A stretch of 64,000 nucleotides of DNA from Sphingomonas endolithica (GTDB taxonomy: Bacteria; Pseudomonadota; Alphaproteobacteria; Sphingomonadales; Sphingomonadaceae): the NCBI RefSeq assembly GCF_025231525.1, contig NZ_CP103057.1, positions 1,381,001-1,445,000 of the forward strand, written 5' to 3'. Position numbers and translations under genes: made by a program. Below the pieces are notes generated by a model. The model was not told where the DNA came from. It saw nothing but the letters and a program-made list of their open reading frames with translations, and made no database searches. Every line of letters starts with the position of its first letter. Within the stretch, counting starts at the first letter, position 1. Shown piece by piece: positions 27,021 through 35,918 of this stretch.

Positions 27021-29294
27021 CTATGCGACAGCGCTCGACGGCCCTGCCACGCTTTCGACGCGCTTTGATAGCCCTGAAATCGCACAAGAGGCGAGTTGCA
27101 GCGCCAAAATCGACTCCGCACCTTGATTGCGGTTAAGACCGGCGGGCATCAGGCCGTCAAAGCAGCCGCCGTCCGCCATCGTCGCCAGCGGCAGGTCGAG
27201 ATCGTTCTGGCCGAGATACCAGCGATAGGCGCGATTGGCTTCGTCGAACCAGCGCTGGTCGGATGTGGCATCATAGGCTGCGACGCAGGCATCGACCGTG
27301 GCCTGAGCTTCCAGCGGCTGTTGATCGAATGGCAGCGGCTCCTGATAAACGCGACCGAAGCTTTCGGTACCCACTGCGCGGAAGCGACCCTCGGGCGAGG
27401 TCTGCCGGTCGACGATCCAGTCGAGCGTTTCCAGCCCGCAAGCGACGAGATCGTCGCGCTGCAAGGACAGCCCCGCCCGGATCATCGCCTCCGGCAACCG
27501 CGCATTGTCATAAGCGAGCACGATCTCGAACCACTGCCACTCCGGCCGGCGTGCCTTGGCGAGCAGCGCCAGCAGTTCGTCCGAGAAACGCGCCAGGATC
27601 TGGCGCGCGAGCGCGTGCCCCGGATGCGCGTCGAGCACCGCTGCCGCACCGAGCATGCAGAAGGCATGGGCGCGCGGCGATCCGAGTTCCAGCGCGAGCG
27701 ATGCCGTCATGTCGAACATCGCCATCGCCCAGTCGCGGTGCTTGCTCTGACGCGCATCGCGCGCCGTGACACCGAGCGCCCACAAGGTTCGACCGTTCGA
27801 ATCTTCGGAGCCGAATTCTTCGCACCACGAGCGATCGAAGTTCATGAAGTTGCGGAAGCGGCGGACATCCGGGTTCCACGCATATTGGATGAACGACTGG
27901 TAGATCGTCATCCATTTGTCGCGCGTAACTTCATCAAGTTCGTGCATACGGGTGAGTAACATCAGCGCGCGGACATTGTCGTCGATGCAATAGCCGTGGC
28001 GCCGGTCCGGTACCGAGTAGATCGAATGCTGCAACATGCCGGTGGAGTCGCTCATCCGCTCGACGGCGGCGAAATCCGGCCTCAGGATCGGAAAGGCGGC
28101 GCCAGATTTGGCGAGACGCAATGGCTTGGCCGACACCATCGTCGCGATCTCGCGCATCGCCGTCTCGGCGAGCACCGGCCAGATCATCGTCCGGCCACGC
28201 GCATAGGCTCGCTCCGACAAGCGCGTGCGATTGCGATCGCTGCCGAGCAGCAGGTTTATCTCGCGTGCGAAGGCGGCGCTGTCGCCGAAATCGACGAGCA
28301 CGCCGTGCCCATCGGCCAGGATCTCGGTCGCATGGACATACGGGGTGGAGACCACGGCCTTGCCGACACCCACCGCATAGGAAAGCGTGCCGGAAGTGAT
28401 TTGCGCGGGATTGCTGTAGGGCGTGGCATAGACGTCCGCGGCCTGCAGATAGTCGATCAGCTCGTCATGTTCGAGGAACGCGTCGATGAACTCGACATTG
28501 GCGCCGACGCCGAGGCTGTCGGCCAGCGCCTTCAACCGATCGCGATACTTCTCGCCTTCGCGCGCGACGAGGTTCGGGTGCGTCGCGCCGAGCACGGCGT
28601 AGAGCACGTTGGGATTGGCCTCGACGATCGCCGGCATCGCTTCGATCAGCGTCTCGATGCCCTTGTTGGGCGCGAGCAGGCCGAAGGTCAGCACGACCTT
28701 GCGCCCTTCCCAGCCGAAACGGGCCTTGAGGCTGTCCGGATCGACGAAGTCGCGGTCCGGCACGCCGTGCGGGATCATCACGATCGACCGGCTACTGGCG
28801 CCATAGACACGCTCGAGGATCTCACGACCCCGTTCCGCCATGACGACGACGCGCGACGCGCAGCGCAGCAGGCCTTCCATCACGCGACGTTGATCGGTGT
28901 TGGGCTTTTCGAGGATCGTGTGCAGCGTGACGATGATCGGCACGGTAAGACGATCCAGCAGCGCCAGAATGTGCTCGCCCGCGGCACCGCCGAAAATGCC
29001 ATATTCATGCTGCAGCCAAACCGCCTTGGCGCCGCTCGCCTCGATCGCACGGGCGGCCGCGACATAGGCGGACTTATCCTGCTCCGCGATGCTCATCGTC
29101 ACCTCGGGCGGATATTCGTACATCCCCGGATGATCGTCCATCGCATAGACATCGACCGTCAGATCCCGATACCGACCCTTAAGGGCGGTGAAGGTGTCGG
29201 TGGTGAAAGTTGCCAAGCCGCATTTTCGGGGCAAGAAGTTACCGACCAGCGCGATGTGATCGATGCCCGAAATCAACTCTGCGACCTTCTCCAT
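27021..29294 (-). CDS. Two-domain glycosyltransferase family 4 protein
   Basis: Protein of 757 residues. The first 400 or so form a GT-B glycosyltransferase: LVGNFLPRKCGLATFTTD, VWLQHEYGIFGG, VVLTFGLLAPNKGIETLIEA and ITSGTLSYAVGVGKAVVSTP. The acidic residues of the usual E(x7)E donor motif are not apparent at the corresponding spot (AQITSGTLSYAVG). The C-terminal 350 residues look like an alpha/alpha-barrel with YCIDDNVRALMLLTRM and SNGRTLWALGV, similar in style to glycan-processing six-hairpin enzymes. It is followed by GH130. The sugar donor and acceptor are unknown; mannose is likely from the partner. Confidence 0.85.
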   Translation of the reverse strand: MEKVAELISGIDHIALVGNFLPRKCGLATFTTDTFTALKGRYRDLTVDVYAMDDHPGMYEYPPEVTMSIAEQDKSAYVAAARAIEASGAKAVWLQHEYGIFGGAAGEHILALLDRLTVPIIVTLHTILEKPNTDQRRVMEGLLRCASRVVVMAERGREILERVYGASSRSIVMIPHGVPDRDFVDPDSLKARFGWEGRKVVLTFGLLAPNKGIETLIEAMPAIVEANPNVLYAVLGATHPNLVAREGEKYRDRLKALADSLGVGANVEFIDAFLEHDELIDYLQAADVYATPYSNPAQITSGTLSYAVGVGKAVVSTPYVHATEILADGHGVLVDFGDSAAFAREINLLLGSDRNRTRLSERAYARGRTMIWPVLAETAMREIATMVSAKPLRLAKSGAAFPILRPDFAAVERMSDSTGMLQHSIYSVPDRRHGYCIDDNVRALMLLTRMHELDEVTRDKWMTIYQSFIQYAWNPDVRRFRNFMNFDRSWCEEFGSEDSNGRTLWALGVTARDARQSKHRDWAMAMFDMTASLALELGSPRAHAFCMLGAAAVLDAHPGHALARQILARFSDELLALLAKARRPEWQWFEIVLAYDNARLPEAMIRAGLSLQRDDLVACGLETLDWIVDRQTSPEGRFRAVGTESFGRVYQEPLPFDQQPLEAQATVDACVAAYDATSDQRWFDEANRAYRWYLGQNDLDLPLATMADGGCFDGLMPAGLNRNQGAESILALQLASCAISGLSKRVESVAGPSSAVA

Positions 29295-29458
29295 ACGACT
29301 ACCTTAAAGTGTGAACTGGAGCTTGGAACTCCAACCGCCGTGAAACGGCTTCACCCCAATATGGTTGCGGTAATGTTGCAGCGCAATATGGCGATCACGC
29401 TCGATCAGCCGATATTTACGTCGGATGAACGAGATTCTGCGACCAACCGTTGGCGCGA

Positions 29459-29905
29459 TCAGCCGCGCCCGCGATAGCTCGGCACGTCCTGTGATGGAAG
29501 CCACAGGCCTTGCGGCGGCTCGCCCGACTGCCAGAAGACGTCGATCGGGATGCCGCCACGCGGGTACCAATAGCCGCCGATGCGCAGCCAGATCGGCTGC
29601 ATCTCGGCCACCAGGCGCTCGCCGATCCCGACCGTGCAATCCTCATGGAACGCCTGGTGGTTGCGGAAGGAACCGAGGAACAGCTTGAGCGACTTGGACT
29701 CGACGATGGTGGCGGCCGGCGCATAATCGATGACGAGATGCGCGAAATCGGGCTGCGCGGTGACCGGGCAGAGCGACGTGAATTCTGGAACCGTGAACCG
29801 CACCAGATAAGGCCGGCCGGTGCGCGGATTGGGGACATAATCGAGGATCGCGTCTTCGGGAGATGCAGGAAGCGCGCTGGGCTGGCCGAGATGGGTTGGG
29901 GTCAT
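29459..29905 (-). CDS. queF: NADPH-dependent 7-cyano-7-deazaguanine reductase QueF
   Basis: Makes preQ1 from preQ0 in queuosine tRNA modification. The 148-residue length fits the short, homodecameric type I QueF. Catalytic Cys in EFTSLCPVT, the partner Asp in [12 protein letters not shown], and the NADPH/substrate block [22 protein letters not shown] are all present. The start at MTPTHLGQ is chosen; the earlier in-frame codon runs into a decayed family A repeat. It is divergent from phrB. No other queuosine gene is in the window. Confidence 0.95.
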   Translation of the reverse strand: MTPTHLGQPSALPASPEDAILDYVPNPRTGRPYLVRFTVPEFTSLCPVTAQPDFAHLVIDYAPAATIVESKSLKLFLGSFRNHQAFHEDCTVGIGERLVAEMQPIWLRIGGYWYPRGGIPIDVFWQSGEPPQGLWLPSQDVPSYRGRG

Positions 29906-29934
29906 GCGCGCGATATAGGGGCACGACACCCGAC

Positions 29935-30025
29935 CGTCACCCCGCGCCATGCCGGATCGATGCGCCGGCTGCGCGGCTCCGCCATTGTCCGCCGAGGCGA
30001 GCGCCGGAACAAGTCCGGGGTGGCG
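29935..30025. repeat. Decayed family A repeat, copy 5
   Basis: Starts CGTCACCCCGCGCCATGCCGG and ends GCCGGAACAAGTCCGGGGTG, so the right arm is intact while the left arm has diverged after CGTCACCCCG. It fills the queF/phrB divergent spacer, and the phrB ribosome site lies at its right edge. Confidence 0.65.
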
Positions 30026-30039
30026 GGGGTAGAGCGGAG

Positions 30040-31581
30040 GTGACCACGCTCATTCCTATCCTCGGCGACCAGCTCAGCCGCGATCTCTCCGCCCTGCGCC
30101 ACGCCGACCAGGCGACCACTCGCCTGCTGATGATGGAGGTGGCCGAGGAGACGCGCTATGTCCGCCACCACAAGACAAAGATCGCCTATATCTTTGCCGC
30201 GATGCGGCATCATGCCGAGGCATTGCGGAGCGCGGGATGGCATGTCGACTATGTCACGCTCGACGATCCCGAGAATAGCGGCAGCTTCACCGGCGAGATA
30301 GCGCGCGCGATCGATCGCCACCGCCCAGACCGGATCGTCGTCACCGAGGCCGGCGAATGGCGTGTCGCGGCGATGCTGGATGCCTGGGAGACGTTGTTCG
30401 GCATCCCGGTCGAGATACGAACGGACGATCGCTTCATCGCCAGCCATGCCGAGTTCGGCCAATGGATCGAGGATCGCAAGCAGCTGCGCATGGAGTTCTT
30501 CTACCGCGAGATGCGGCAGAAGACCGGGTTGCTGATGGATGGCGGCAAGCCCGAAGGCGGGCAGTGGAATTTCGATGCCGACAACCGCAAGCCGGCACGC
30601 GGCGACCTGCTGATGCCGCGGCCGCTGTCGTTCGCGCCGGATGCGATCACGCAGGAGGTGCTGGCGCTGGTCGCGGCGCGGTTCGGCGATCATCCGGGGT
30701 CGTTGGACGGCTTCGATTATGCGGTGACCGCCGACGATGCCTTGCGTCAGCAGGGTTATTTCCTGCGCCATGCTCTGCCGCAATTCGGCGATTACCAGGA
30801 TGCGATGCTGACGGGCGAGCGCTTCCTGTGGCACTCGATCCTGTCGCCCTACATCAATTCGGGGCTGCTCGATCCGCTTGTCTTGTGCCACGCGGCGGAA
30901 GCGGAATACCGCGCGGGCCGAGCGCCGTTGAACTCCACCGAGGGCTTCATTCGCCAGATCATCGGCTGGCGCGAATATATGCGCGGGATCTACTGGTCGC
31001 AGGGCCCGGATTATGTGAACCGCAATTTCCTGGATGCCAGGCGCGACCTACCCGCCTTCTACTGGACCGGCGAGACGGACATGCATTGCCTGAAGGAAGC
31101 GATCGGGCAGACGCTGGCGACCGCGCATGCGCATCATATCCAGCGGCTGATGGTGACCGGCAATTACGCGCTGCTGATCGGTGCCGATCCGAAGCAGGTG
31201 CATCGATGGTATCTGGAAGTGTATCTGGATGCCTATGAATGGGTGGAATTGCCCAACACGCTGGGCATGAGCCAGTTCGGCGACGGCGGGCTGCTGGGTT
31301 CGAAACCCTATGCGGCGTCGGGCGCGTACATCAACCGCATGTCGGATTATTGCCAGCATTGTCGGTACGACGTGAAGCAACGCGTCGGGCCGGACGCCTG
31401 CCCGTTCAACGCGCTGTATTGGGATTTCATGGCGCGCAATGAAGACAAATTGGCCCGCAACCCCCGTCTGTCGATGCCGTACCGCAATTGGGCACGAATG
31501 GATGATGCGACGCAGGGCGCGCTGCGCGGCCAGGCGGCGGCACATCTCGCGTCGCTCGACGACGCGCCGGGCTATGGCTAG
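30040..31581 (+). CDS. phrB: Iron-sulfur cryptochrome/(6-4) photolyase PhrB
   Basis: Flavoprotein of 513 residues of the FeS-BCP class, which repairs (6-4) photoproducts in DNA with light. With the GTG start at 30040 the four candidate [4Fe-4S] ligands fall at C350, C438, C441 and C454, identical in number to those of Agrobacterium PhrB; this agreement is strong support for both identity and start. Other features: [15 protein letters not shown] at the N-terminal antenna domain, and the FAD-domain blocks [35 protein letters not shown] and [11 protein letters not shown]. An ATG start is absent. Confidence 0.95.
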   Translation: MTTLIPILGDQLSRDLSALRHADQATTRLLMMEVAEETRYVRHHKTKIAYIFAAMRHHAEALRSAGWHVDYVTLDDPENSGSFTGEIARAIDRHRPDRIVVTEAGEWRVAAMLDAWETLFGIPVEIRTDDRFIASHAEFGQWIEDRKQLRMEFFYREMRQKTGLLMDGGKPEGGQWNFDADNRKPARGDLLMPRPLSFAPDAITQEVLALVAARFGDHPGSLDGFDYAVTADDALRQQGYFLRHALPQFGDYQDAMLTGERFLWHSILSPYINSGLLDPLVLCHAAEAEYRAGRAPLNSTEGFIRQIIGWREYMRGIYWSQGPDYVNRNFLDARRDLPAFYWTGETDMHCLKEAIGQTLATAHAHHIQRLMVTGNYALLIGADPKQVHRWYLEVYLDAYEWVELPNTLGMSQFGDGGLLGSKPYAASGAYINRMSDYCQHCRYDVKQRVGPDACPFNALYWDFMARNEDKLARNPRLSMPYRNWARMDDATQGALRGQAAAHLASLDDAPGYG

Positions 31582-31611
31582 GATCAGCGGGAACTAATAG
31601 GGAGAGGCAGC

Positions 31612-32451
31612 ATGGACTCGCTGGTAACGACCGAATGGCTGGCAGGTGAATTGGGCGCGAGCGATCTCAGGATCGTCGATGCCACCTTCTTTGCCGGCTT
31701 TGGATCACGCGACGCTGCGGCGGAGTTTGAAGCAGCACATATTCCCGGCGCCGTGTTCATGGATCTGAGCGAGATCGCCGATACGTCCAGCGACCTGCCC
31801 TCGATGCTGCCGGCACCCGAGAAGTTCGCCAGCCGCATGCAGTCGCTCGGCCTGGGCGATGGCAGCCGCATCGTGCTATACGACAATTCGCCCTACCACA
31901 CTGCCGCCCGCGCGTGGTTCATGCTGCGCACGTTCGGCGCGCACGATGTCGCGATCCTGGATGGCGGACTGGCCAAGTGGCGGGCGGAAGGCCGCGAAAT
32001 AGCATCCGGCAAGGAGCAATTGCGGCACCGCCATTTCACCGTCTGGGCCGACGACAAGGGCGTGCGTACCAAGGACCAGATGAAGGCCAATCTCGACAGC
32101 AAGGCCGAGCAGGTGCTGGATGCGCGTTCGGCGGCCCGCTTCACCGGCGAGGAACCAGACCCGCGCCCCGCCACCCATGCCGGGCATATTCCGGGTTCGA
32201 AGAACCTGCCGGTCGGGCAATTGTTCAACGCCGACGGCACGTACAAGACGGGCGAGACGTTGCGGGCCGTGTTCGAAGGCGCCGGGATCGATCTGGCCAA
32301 GCCGCTCGTCACCACCTGCGGATCGGGCATCACCGCCTCCGTGCTGGCGTTCGGGGCGCATCTGCTGGGCAACGATGCCGCGGTATATGACGGCAGCTGG
32401 TCCGAATGGGGTGCGGCCAGCGACACGCCGAAGGCGACCGGCGCCGCATGA
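31612..32451 (+). CDS. sseA: 3-mercaptopyruvate sulfurtransferase
   Basis: Tandem rhodanese protein of 279 residues. The N-terminal domain is inactive (IVDATFFAGFGSRDAAAEFEA); the C-terminal domain has the active-site loop CGSGITA with C236. The CGSG(V/I)T(A/S) loop marks mercaptopyruvate rather than thiosulfate sulfurtransferases. It moves sulfane sulfur from 3-mercaptopyruvate to thiols, cyanide or proteins. GGGAGAGG before the ATG. Overlaps metC by ATGA, joining it to sulfur amino-acid metabolism. Confidence 0.93.
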   Translation: MDSLVTTEWLAGELGASDLRIVDATFFAGFGSRDAAAEFEAAHIPGAVFMDLSEIADTSSDLPSMLPAPEKFASRMQSLGLGDGSRIVLYDNSPYHTAARAWFMLRTFGAHDVAILDGGLAKWRAEGREIASGKEQLRHRHFTVWADDKGVRTKDQMKANLDSKAEQVLDARSAARFTGEEPDPRPATHAGHIPGSKNLPVGQLFNADGTYKTGETLRAVFEGAGIDLAKPLVTTCGSGITASVLAFGAHLLGNDAAVYDGSWSEWGAASDTPKATGAA

Positions 32452-33644
32452 AGAGAGACGATGGACGGCCGCTGGACCATGCCACGCGTGTCGTCTCCGC
32501 CGGCCGGCGCGCGGAGTGGACGCAGGGGATCGTCAACCCGCCGGTATGGCGCGCGTCGACGATCCTGTACGATTCCGTCGCCGAATTACGCGGGCGGGTG
32601 AACGACACGCATCACCGCCTGTTCTACGGCCGGCGCGGCACGCCGACGCAATGGGCGCTGGCGGATGCGCTAACCGAGCTGGAGCCGGGTGCGGAGGGCA
32701 CGTTTTTGTATTGCTCGGGCGTAGCAGCGCTGGCCGCGGCCTTACTGTCGGTACTGTCGCCGGGCGACGAATTGCTGCTGGTGGACAGCGCCTATGATCC
32801 CACCCGGTCGCTGGCCACCGGCCTGCTCAAGCGCATGGGGATCGGCACGCGCTTCTACGATCCGTTGATCGGGGGCGGCATTGCCGAGCTGATCGGCGAG
32901 GACACCCGCGCCATCCTGATGGAAAGCCCGGGCAGCCTGACGATGGAGGTGCAGGACGTGCCGGCGATCGTCGCGGCGGCCAAGGCACGCGGCGTGACGA
33001 CGCTGATCGACAATACCTGGGCGACGCCGTTGCTGTTCCCGGCGATCGCGCATGGCGTCGACCTGACGATCCTCGCCTGCACCAAATATGTCGTGGGCCA
33101 TTCCGATGCGATGCTGGGATCGGTGACCGCGGCGCCGGGTCATTTTGCCCGGCTGCGGGATACCAGCTTCCAGCTCGGGCAGGTCGCCAGCGCGGACGAT
33201 TGCTGGCTGGGATCGCGCGGGCTGCGCACCATGGCGATGCGGCTGAAGCAGCATGAGGCCAGCGCGCTGAAGATCGCCCGCTGGCTGGCCGAGCAGCCGC
33301 AGGTGGCGCGGGTGCTGCACCCTGCCTTGCCCGGGCATCCGGGGCACGAGGTCTTCCTGCGCGACTTCAAGGGCGCATCGGGGCTGTTCTCGTTCGTGCT
33401 GGAGGGCGGGGACGATGCGGCGCGCTCGGCGCTGATCGACGGACTCGAGCTGTTCGGGATCGGTTATAGCTGGGGTGGGTTCGAGAGCCTGGCGCTGCCG
33501 GTCGATCCGCAACGCTATCGCAGCGTCACGACGCGGGACGATGCCGGGCCGGTGGTGCGGCTGCAGATCGGGCTGGAAGATCCCGATGACCTGATCGCCG
33601 ATCTCGCGGCAGGCCTGGATCGTTTCGAACGGGCGAAAGCCTAG
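32448..33644 (+). CDS. metC: Cystathionine beta-lyase
   Basis: PLP enzyme of 398 residues of the Cys/Met metabolism family. It cleaves cystathionine to homocysteine, ammonia and pyruvate. The PLP lysine is K213 in CTKYVVGHSDAMLG; RRGTPTQWALADALTELE near residue 60 and the substrate-phosphate block SGVAAL at about 97 are also family features. The SYSWGGFESLALP motif near the C-terminus favours beta-lyase over gamma-synthase. Its ATG overlaps the sseA stop. Confidence 0.92.
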   Translation: MKRDDGRPLDHATRVVSAGRRAEWTQGIVNPPVWRASTILYDSVAELRGRVNDTHHRLFYGRRGTPTQWALADALTELEPGAEGTFLYCSGVAALAAALLSVLSPGDELLLVDSAYDPTRSLATGLLKRMGIGTRFYDPLIGGGIAELIGEDTRAILMESPGSLTMEVQDVPAIVAAAKARGVTTLIDNTWATPLLFPAIAHGVDLTILACTKYVVGHSDAMLGSVTAAPGHFARLRDTSFQLGQVASADDCWLGSRGLRTMAMRLKQHEASALKIARWLAEQPQVARVLHPALPGHPGHEVFLRDFKGASGLFSFVLEGGDDAARSALIDGLELFGIGYSWGGFESLALPVDPQRYRSVTTRDDAGPVVRLQIGLEDPDDLIADLAAGLDRFERAKA

Positions 33645-33675
33645 AGTGTGATGACTTGTACGGACGACTGCGCCC

Positions 33676-33845
33676 CCGTTCGTCCTGAGTAGCCCTTTGA
33701 CTGCCTGCAAGGGCAGGCGCTCCGGACAGGCGTCGAGTGGCCCGCAGGGCGTATCGAACGGCAGGCGTGCCGCGCTCCAAGGTGCTTCGATACGATCCCC
33801 CGGTACGGCCTTTGGCCTACTCAGTCTTTACTCAGCACGAACGGG
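33676..33845. repeat. Family D palindromic repeat, copy 2
   Basis: A 170-base element sharing with copy 1 the outer CGTTCGTCCTGAGTAGCC, GCCCGCAGGGCGTATCGAA, GTGCTTCGATACGA, TACGGCCT..GGCCTACTC and CTCAGCACGAACGGG blocks. About 40 extra bases (TTTGACTGCCTGCAAGGGCA...) follow the first block here. The rest of the gap to the porin gene (33846-34071) shows no gene. Confidence 0.8.
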
Positions 33846-34071
33846 TGGACGTGACGTCATCATGCTCTCACTCCAGCCGGCATGTGGCGCGTCAGCAACA
33901 CTTCAGCAATGATCCGGAAGCATTACAGAATTAAGTTGTGCAGCGCAGCGCGTTTCGGCAATCCTCTTGCGTCGACGGTCAGTGGCGCGGGGTGCATCCT
34001 TGCATTCGTCAGATGCTGCATCCGGCAACCGCAGGTGAGGGAACGGCACGCATTCGAACGTCGAAAGGGAC

Positions 34072-34920
34072 ATGATGCGCATTTCCACACTTACGCTGAG
34101 CACGCTGCTGCTGCTCGCTACCGCCACCCCCGCCTTTGCGCAGGACGAACCGGCCGGTCCGCCGCCTGAGGTCGATACCTCGACCCCGGCGTTCAAGGTG
34201 ACCGGTGGCGTCACGCTGGTGAGCGACTATCGCTTCCGCGGCACGACGCAGACCGATGAACAGGGGGCGATCCAGGGCACGGTCAACATCAACCATTCCT
34301 CCGGCTTCTATGTCGGCACCTGGGCCTCGACGATCGACGGTGACGGCGATACGCCGGCGCTGACAGGGTATGGCAAGGCCGAGATCGACCTGTACGGCGG
34401 CTTCACCAAGACGCTGTCCAATGGCTTGGGCGTGGATGTCGGCCTGCTCTATTATCTGTACACGATCGACGAGGCCAAGGGGCTCAATACCGACTTCTTC
34501 GAGCCGTATGCCTCGGTCAGCTACACGCTGGGGCCGGTGTCGACCAAGCTCGGCGCGGCCTATGCCTGGGGCGGGCAGAAGGGTCTGGCCGGCTTCGACG
34601 TCAAGGGCGGCAATGACGACAATATCTACGTTTATGGCGAAGCGGCGCTGGGTGTTCCGACCACGCCCGTGACGCTAAAGGGCCATCTCGGCTATTCGGA
34701 CGGGGCATTGGGGTCGCTCAACGCGCCGGGGACGAACGACAACACTTACTTCGACTGGTCGCTGACTGCCGAGGCGGTGGGCGGGCCGTTCAAGGTCGGG
34801 GTCAGCTATGTCGATACCGACATCAGCGACGGGCAGTATCTCGGCACGGCGCCCAAGGGTTTCGCCCAGGCGCGCGGGCGCGGTGCCACGGTGCTGGGGT
34901 ATGTCGGGGTGTCGTTCTGA
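34072..34920 (+). CDS. TorF family putative porin
   Basis: Outer-membrane protein of 282 residues of the Gcw_chp/TorF family. A signal peptide (MMRISTLTLSTLLLLATATPAFA) is followed by a Pro-rich stretch and a beta-strand series beginning VTGGVTLVSDYRFRGTTQTDEQGAIQG and ending VLGYVGVSF with terminal Phe, the BAM-recognition feature. Start codons at 34072 and 34075 both follow AAGGGAC. Probably a small-solute channel; the substrate is unknown. A strong intrinsic terminator follows. Confidence 0.9.
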   Translation: MMRISTLTLSTLLLLATATPAFAQDEPAGPPPEVDTSTPAFKVTGGVTLVSDYRFRGTTQTDEQGAIQGTVNINHSSGFYVGTWASTIDGDGDTPALTGYGKAEIDLYGGFTKTLSNGLGVDVGLLYYLYTIDEAKGLNTDFFEPYASVSYTLGPVSTKLGAAYAWGGQKGLAGFDVKGGNDDNIYVYGEAALGVPTTPVTLKGHLGYSDGALGSLNAPGTNDNTYFDWSLTAEAVGGPFKVGVSYVDTDISDGQYLGTAPKGFAQARGRGATVLGYVGVSF

Positions 34921-34947
34921 CCTGATCTTTCGAGCGGCGACCAACAC

Positions 34948-34982
34948 GGGAGCGGGACCGCGCGCGGCCCCGCTCCCTTTTT
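34948..34982 (+). terminator. Intrinsic terminator of the porin gene
   Basis: Perfect 9-bp stem GGGAGCGGG (34948-34956) / CCCGCTCCC (34969-34977) with a GC-rich loop that can pair further, directly followed by TTTTT. It lies 27 bases after the porin stop codon and two bases before the end of the opposing DUF3035 gene, where the reverse reading does not have a U-run. Confidence 0.9.
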
Positions 34983-34984
34983 CG

Positions 34985-35398
34985 TTATTGCGGTGCCGGG
35001 GTGACGGCGCGCGCGTCCTGGCCGTCGCCTTCGGGGGCGGCGACGATGTCGCGCGTGGTGCCGGCCTTGTCGACCACCGTGGTGCCGGGATCGCCGGCAT
35101 CGGAGCGGATGCCGTCGGCCGCGGCGTCACCACCGGCGGCGCTGACGGCGGCGCTTTCCGAAGCACTGCGGGTGGCGGTGCCGCCGAACAGCGCGTCGAG
35201 CGCGACGGCATTCGGGCTGCCCGCGGTCGAGGGAGCAGCGCCGGGGGCCGGCGGCACGAGCGCGAAATCGGGCGGGATCACCAGCGGCGCCTGGCGCGCG
35301 ACGGCGAATTCGTCGGGACGGACGCGCTGGTTGGCACCGCACCCTGCGAGAAGGACCGCCAGGCCGAGGCCGGTTGCGATCGACGCCACTTTACGCAT
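34985..35398 (-). CDS. DUF3035 lipoprotein
   Basis: A 137-residue lipoprotein: signal MRKVASIATGLGLAVLLAGCG, lipidated Cys at 20. The short mature part has VRPDEFAVARQAPLVIPPDFALVPP, characteristic of DUF3035, then a low-complexity Ala/Gly/Asp tail. Function is unknown. It overlaps the end of lspA by eight bases, so the two are co-translated, and LspA, encoded just upstream, is the peptidase that would process this very lipoprotein. Confidence 0.9.
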   Translation of the reverse strand: MRKVASIATGLGLAVLLAGCGANQRVRPDEFAVARQAPLVIPPDFALVPPAPGAAPSTAGSPNAVALDALFGGTATRSASESAAVSAAGGDAAADGIRSDAGDPGTTVVDKAGTTRDIVAAPEGDGQDARAVTPAPQ

Positions 35399-35918
35399 TC
35401 TGATTCTCCACTGAAGCCGGTGCCTCGCGCGGCTTGTCGCGCACCAGGAGCGCGCGCACAAGCAGCACGACCACCCCTATCGTAATCGCCGCATCGGCGA
35501 CATTGAATACCAAAAACGGCCGCCACGCGGGATTCCAGGGCGTCCAGAAATGCAGATCGGCGAAATCGACGACATAGCCGAAGCGGATGCGATCGAGGAT
35601 GTTGCCGATCGCCCCGCCGAGCACCAGCCCGAGCGCGATACGATCCGGACGCTTCTCCTCGCGCAGCATCCACACCAGCACGCCGACAGCGATCGCAGCG
35701 GTGAGCGCGACGATGCCCCAGCGCATGGCATTGCTGCCGGCCGGCAGCAGCCCGAGCGACACGCCGATATTGGGCACGAAGCGCAGATCGAAGAAGGACG
35801 CGATCTCGCGGTAGGCACCCAGTTGGTCGATGCCGAGCGGGCCGGTGACCCACAGCTTGATCGCCTGATCGGCCGCGAACACGAGCGCTGCGGCGACGAG
35901 ACCTGCCGGACGGTTCAT
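35391..35918 (-). CDS. lspA: Lipoprotein signal peptidase (signal peptidase II)
   Basis: Inner-membrane aspartyl protease of 175 residues that removes lipoprotein signal peptides. Four membrane segments and the two catalytic aspartates are present: D109 in GGAIGNILDR and D118 in YVVDF. NIGVSLGLLP is the equivalent of the conserved N-x-G-x-(A/S)-F region with a Leu for Phe. The ATG overlaps the ileS stop (ATGA), the common ileS-lspA order. Confidence 0.95.
   Translation of the reverse strand: MNRPAGLVAAALVFAADQAIKLWVTGPLGIDQLGAYREIASFFDLRFVPNIGVSLGLLPAGSNAMRWGIVALTAAIAVGVLVWMLREEKRPDRIALGLVLGGAIGNILDRIRFGYVVDFADLHFWTPWNPAWRPFLVFNVADAAITIGVVVLLVRALLVRDKPREAPASVENQNA

Noticed and set aside
25787..27136. 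Long plus-strand open frame antisense to the GH130 gene
   Set aside because: Typical of high-GC DNA: Arg/His-rich sequence with no motif, while the minus strand carries a complete GH130 protein.
27996..29477. Plus-strand frame of almost 500 codons antisense to the GT4 gene
   Set aside because: Mirror frame of a clear glycosyltransferase; composition is Arg/Gly/His-rich without domains.
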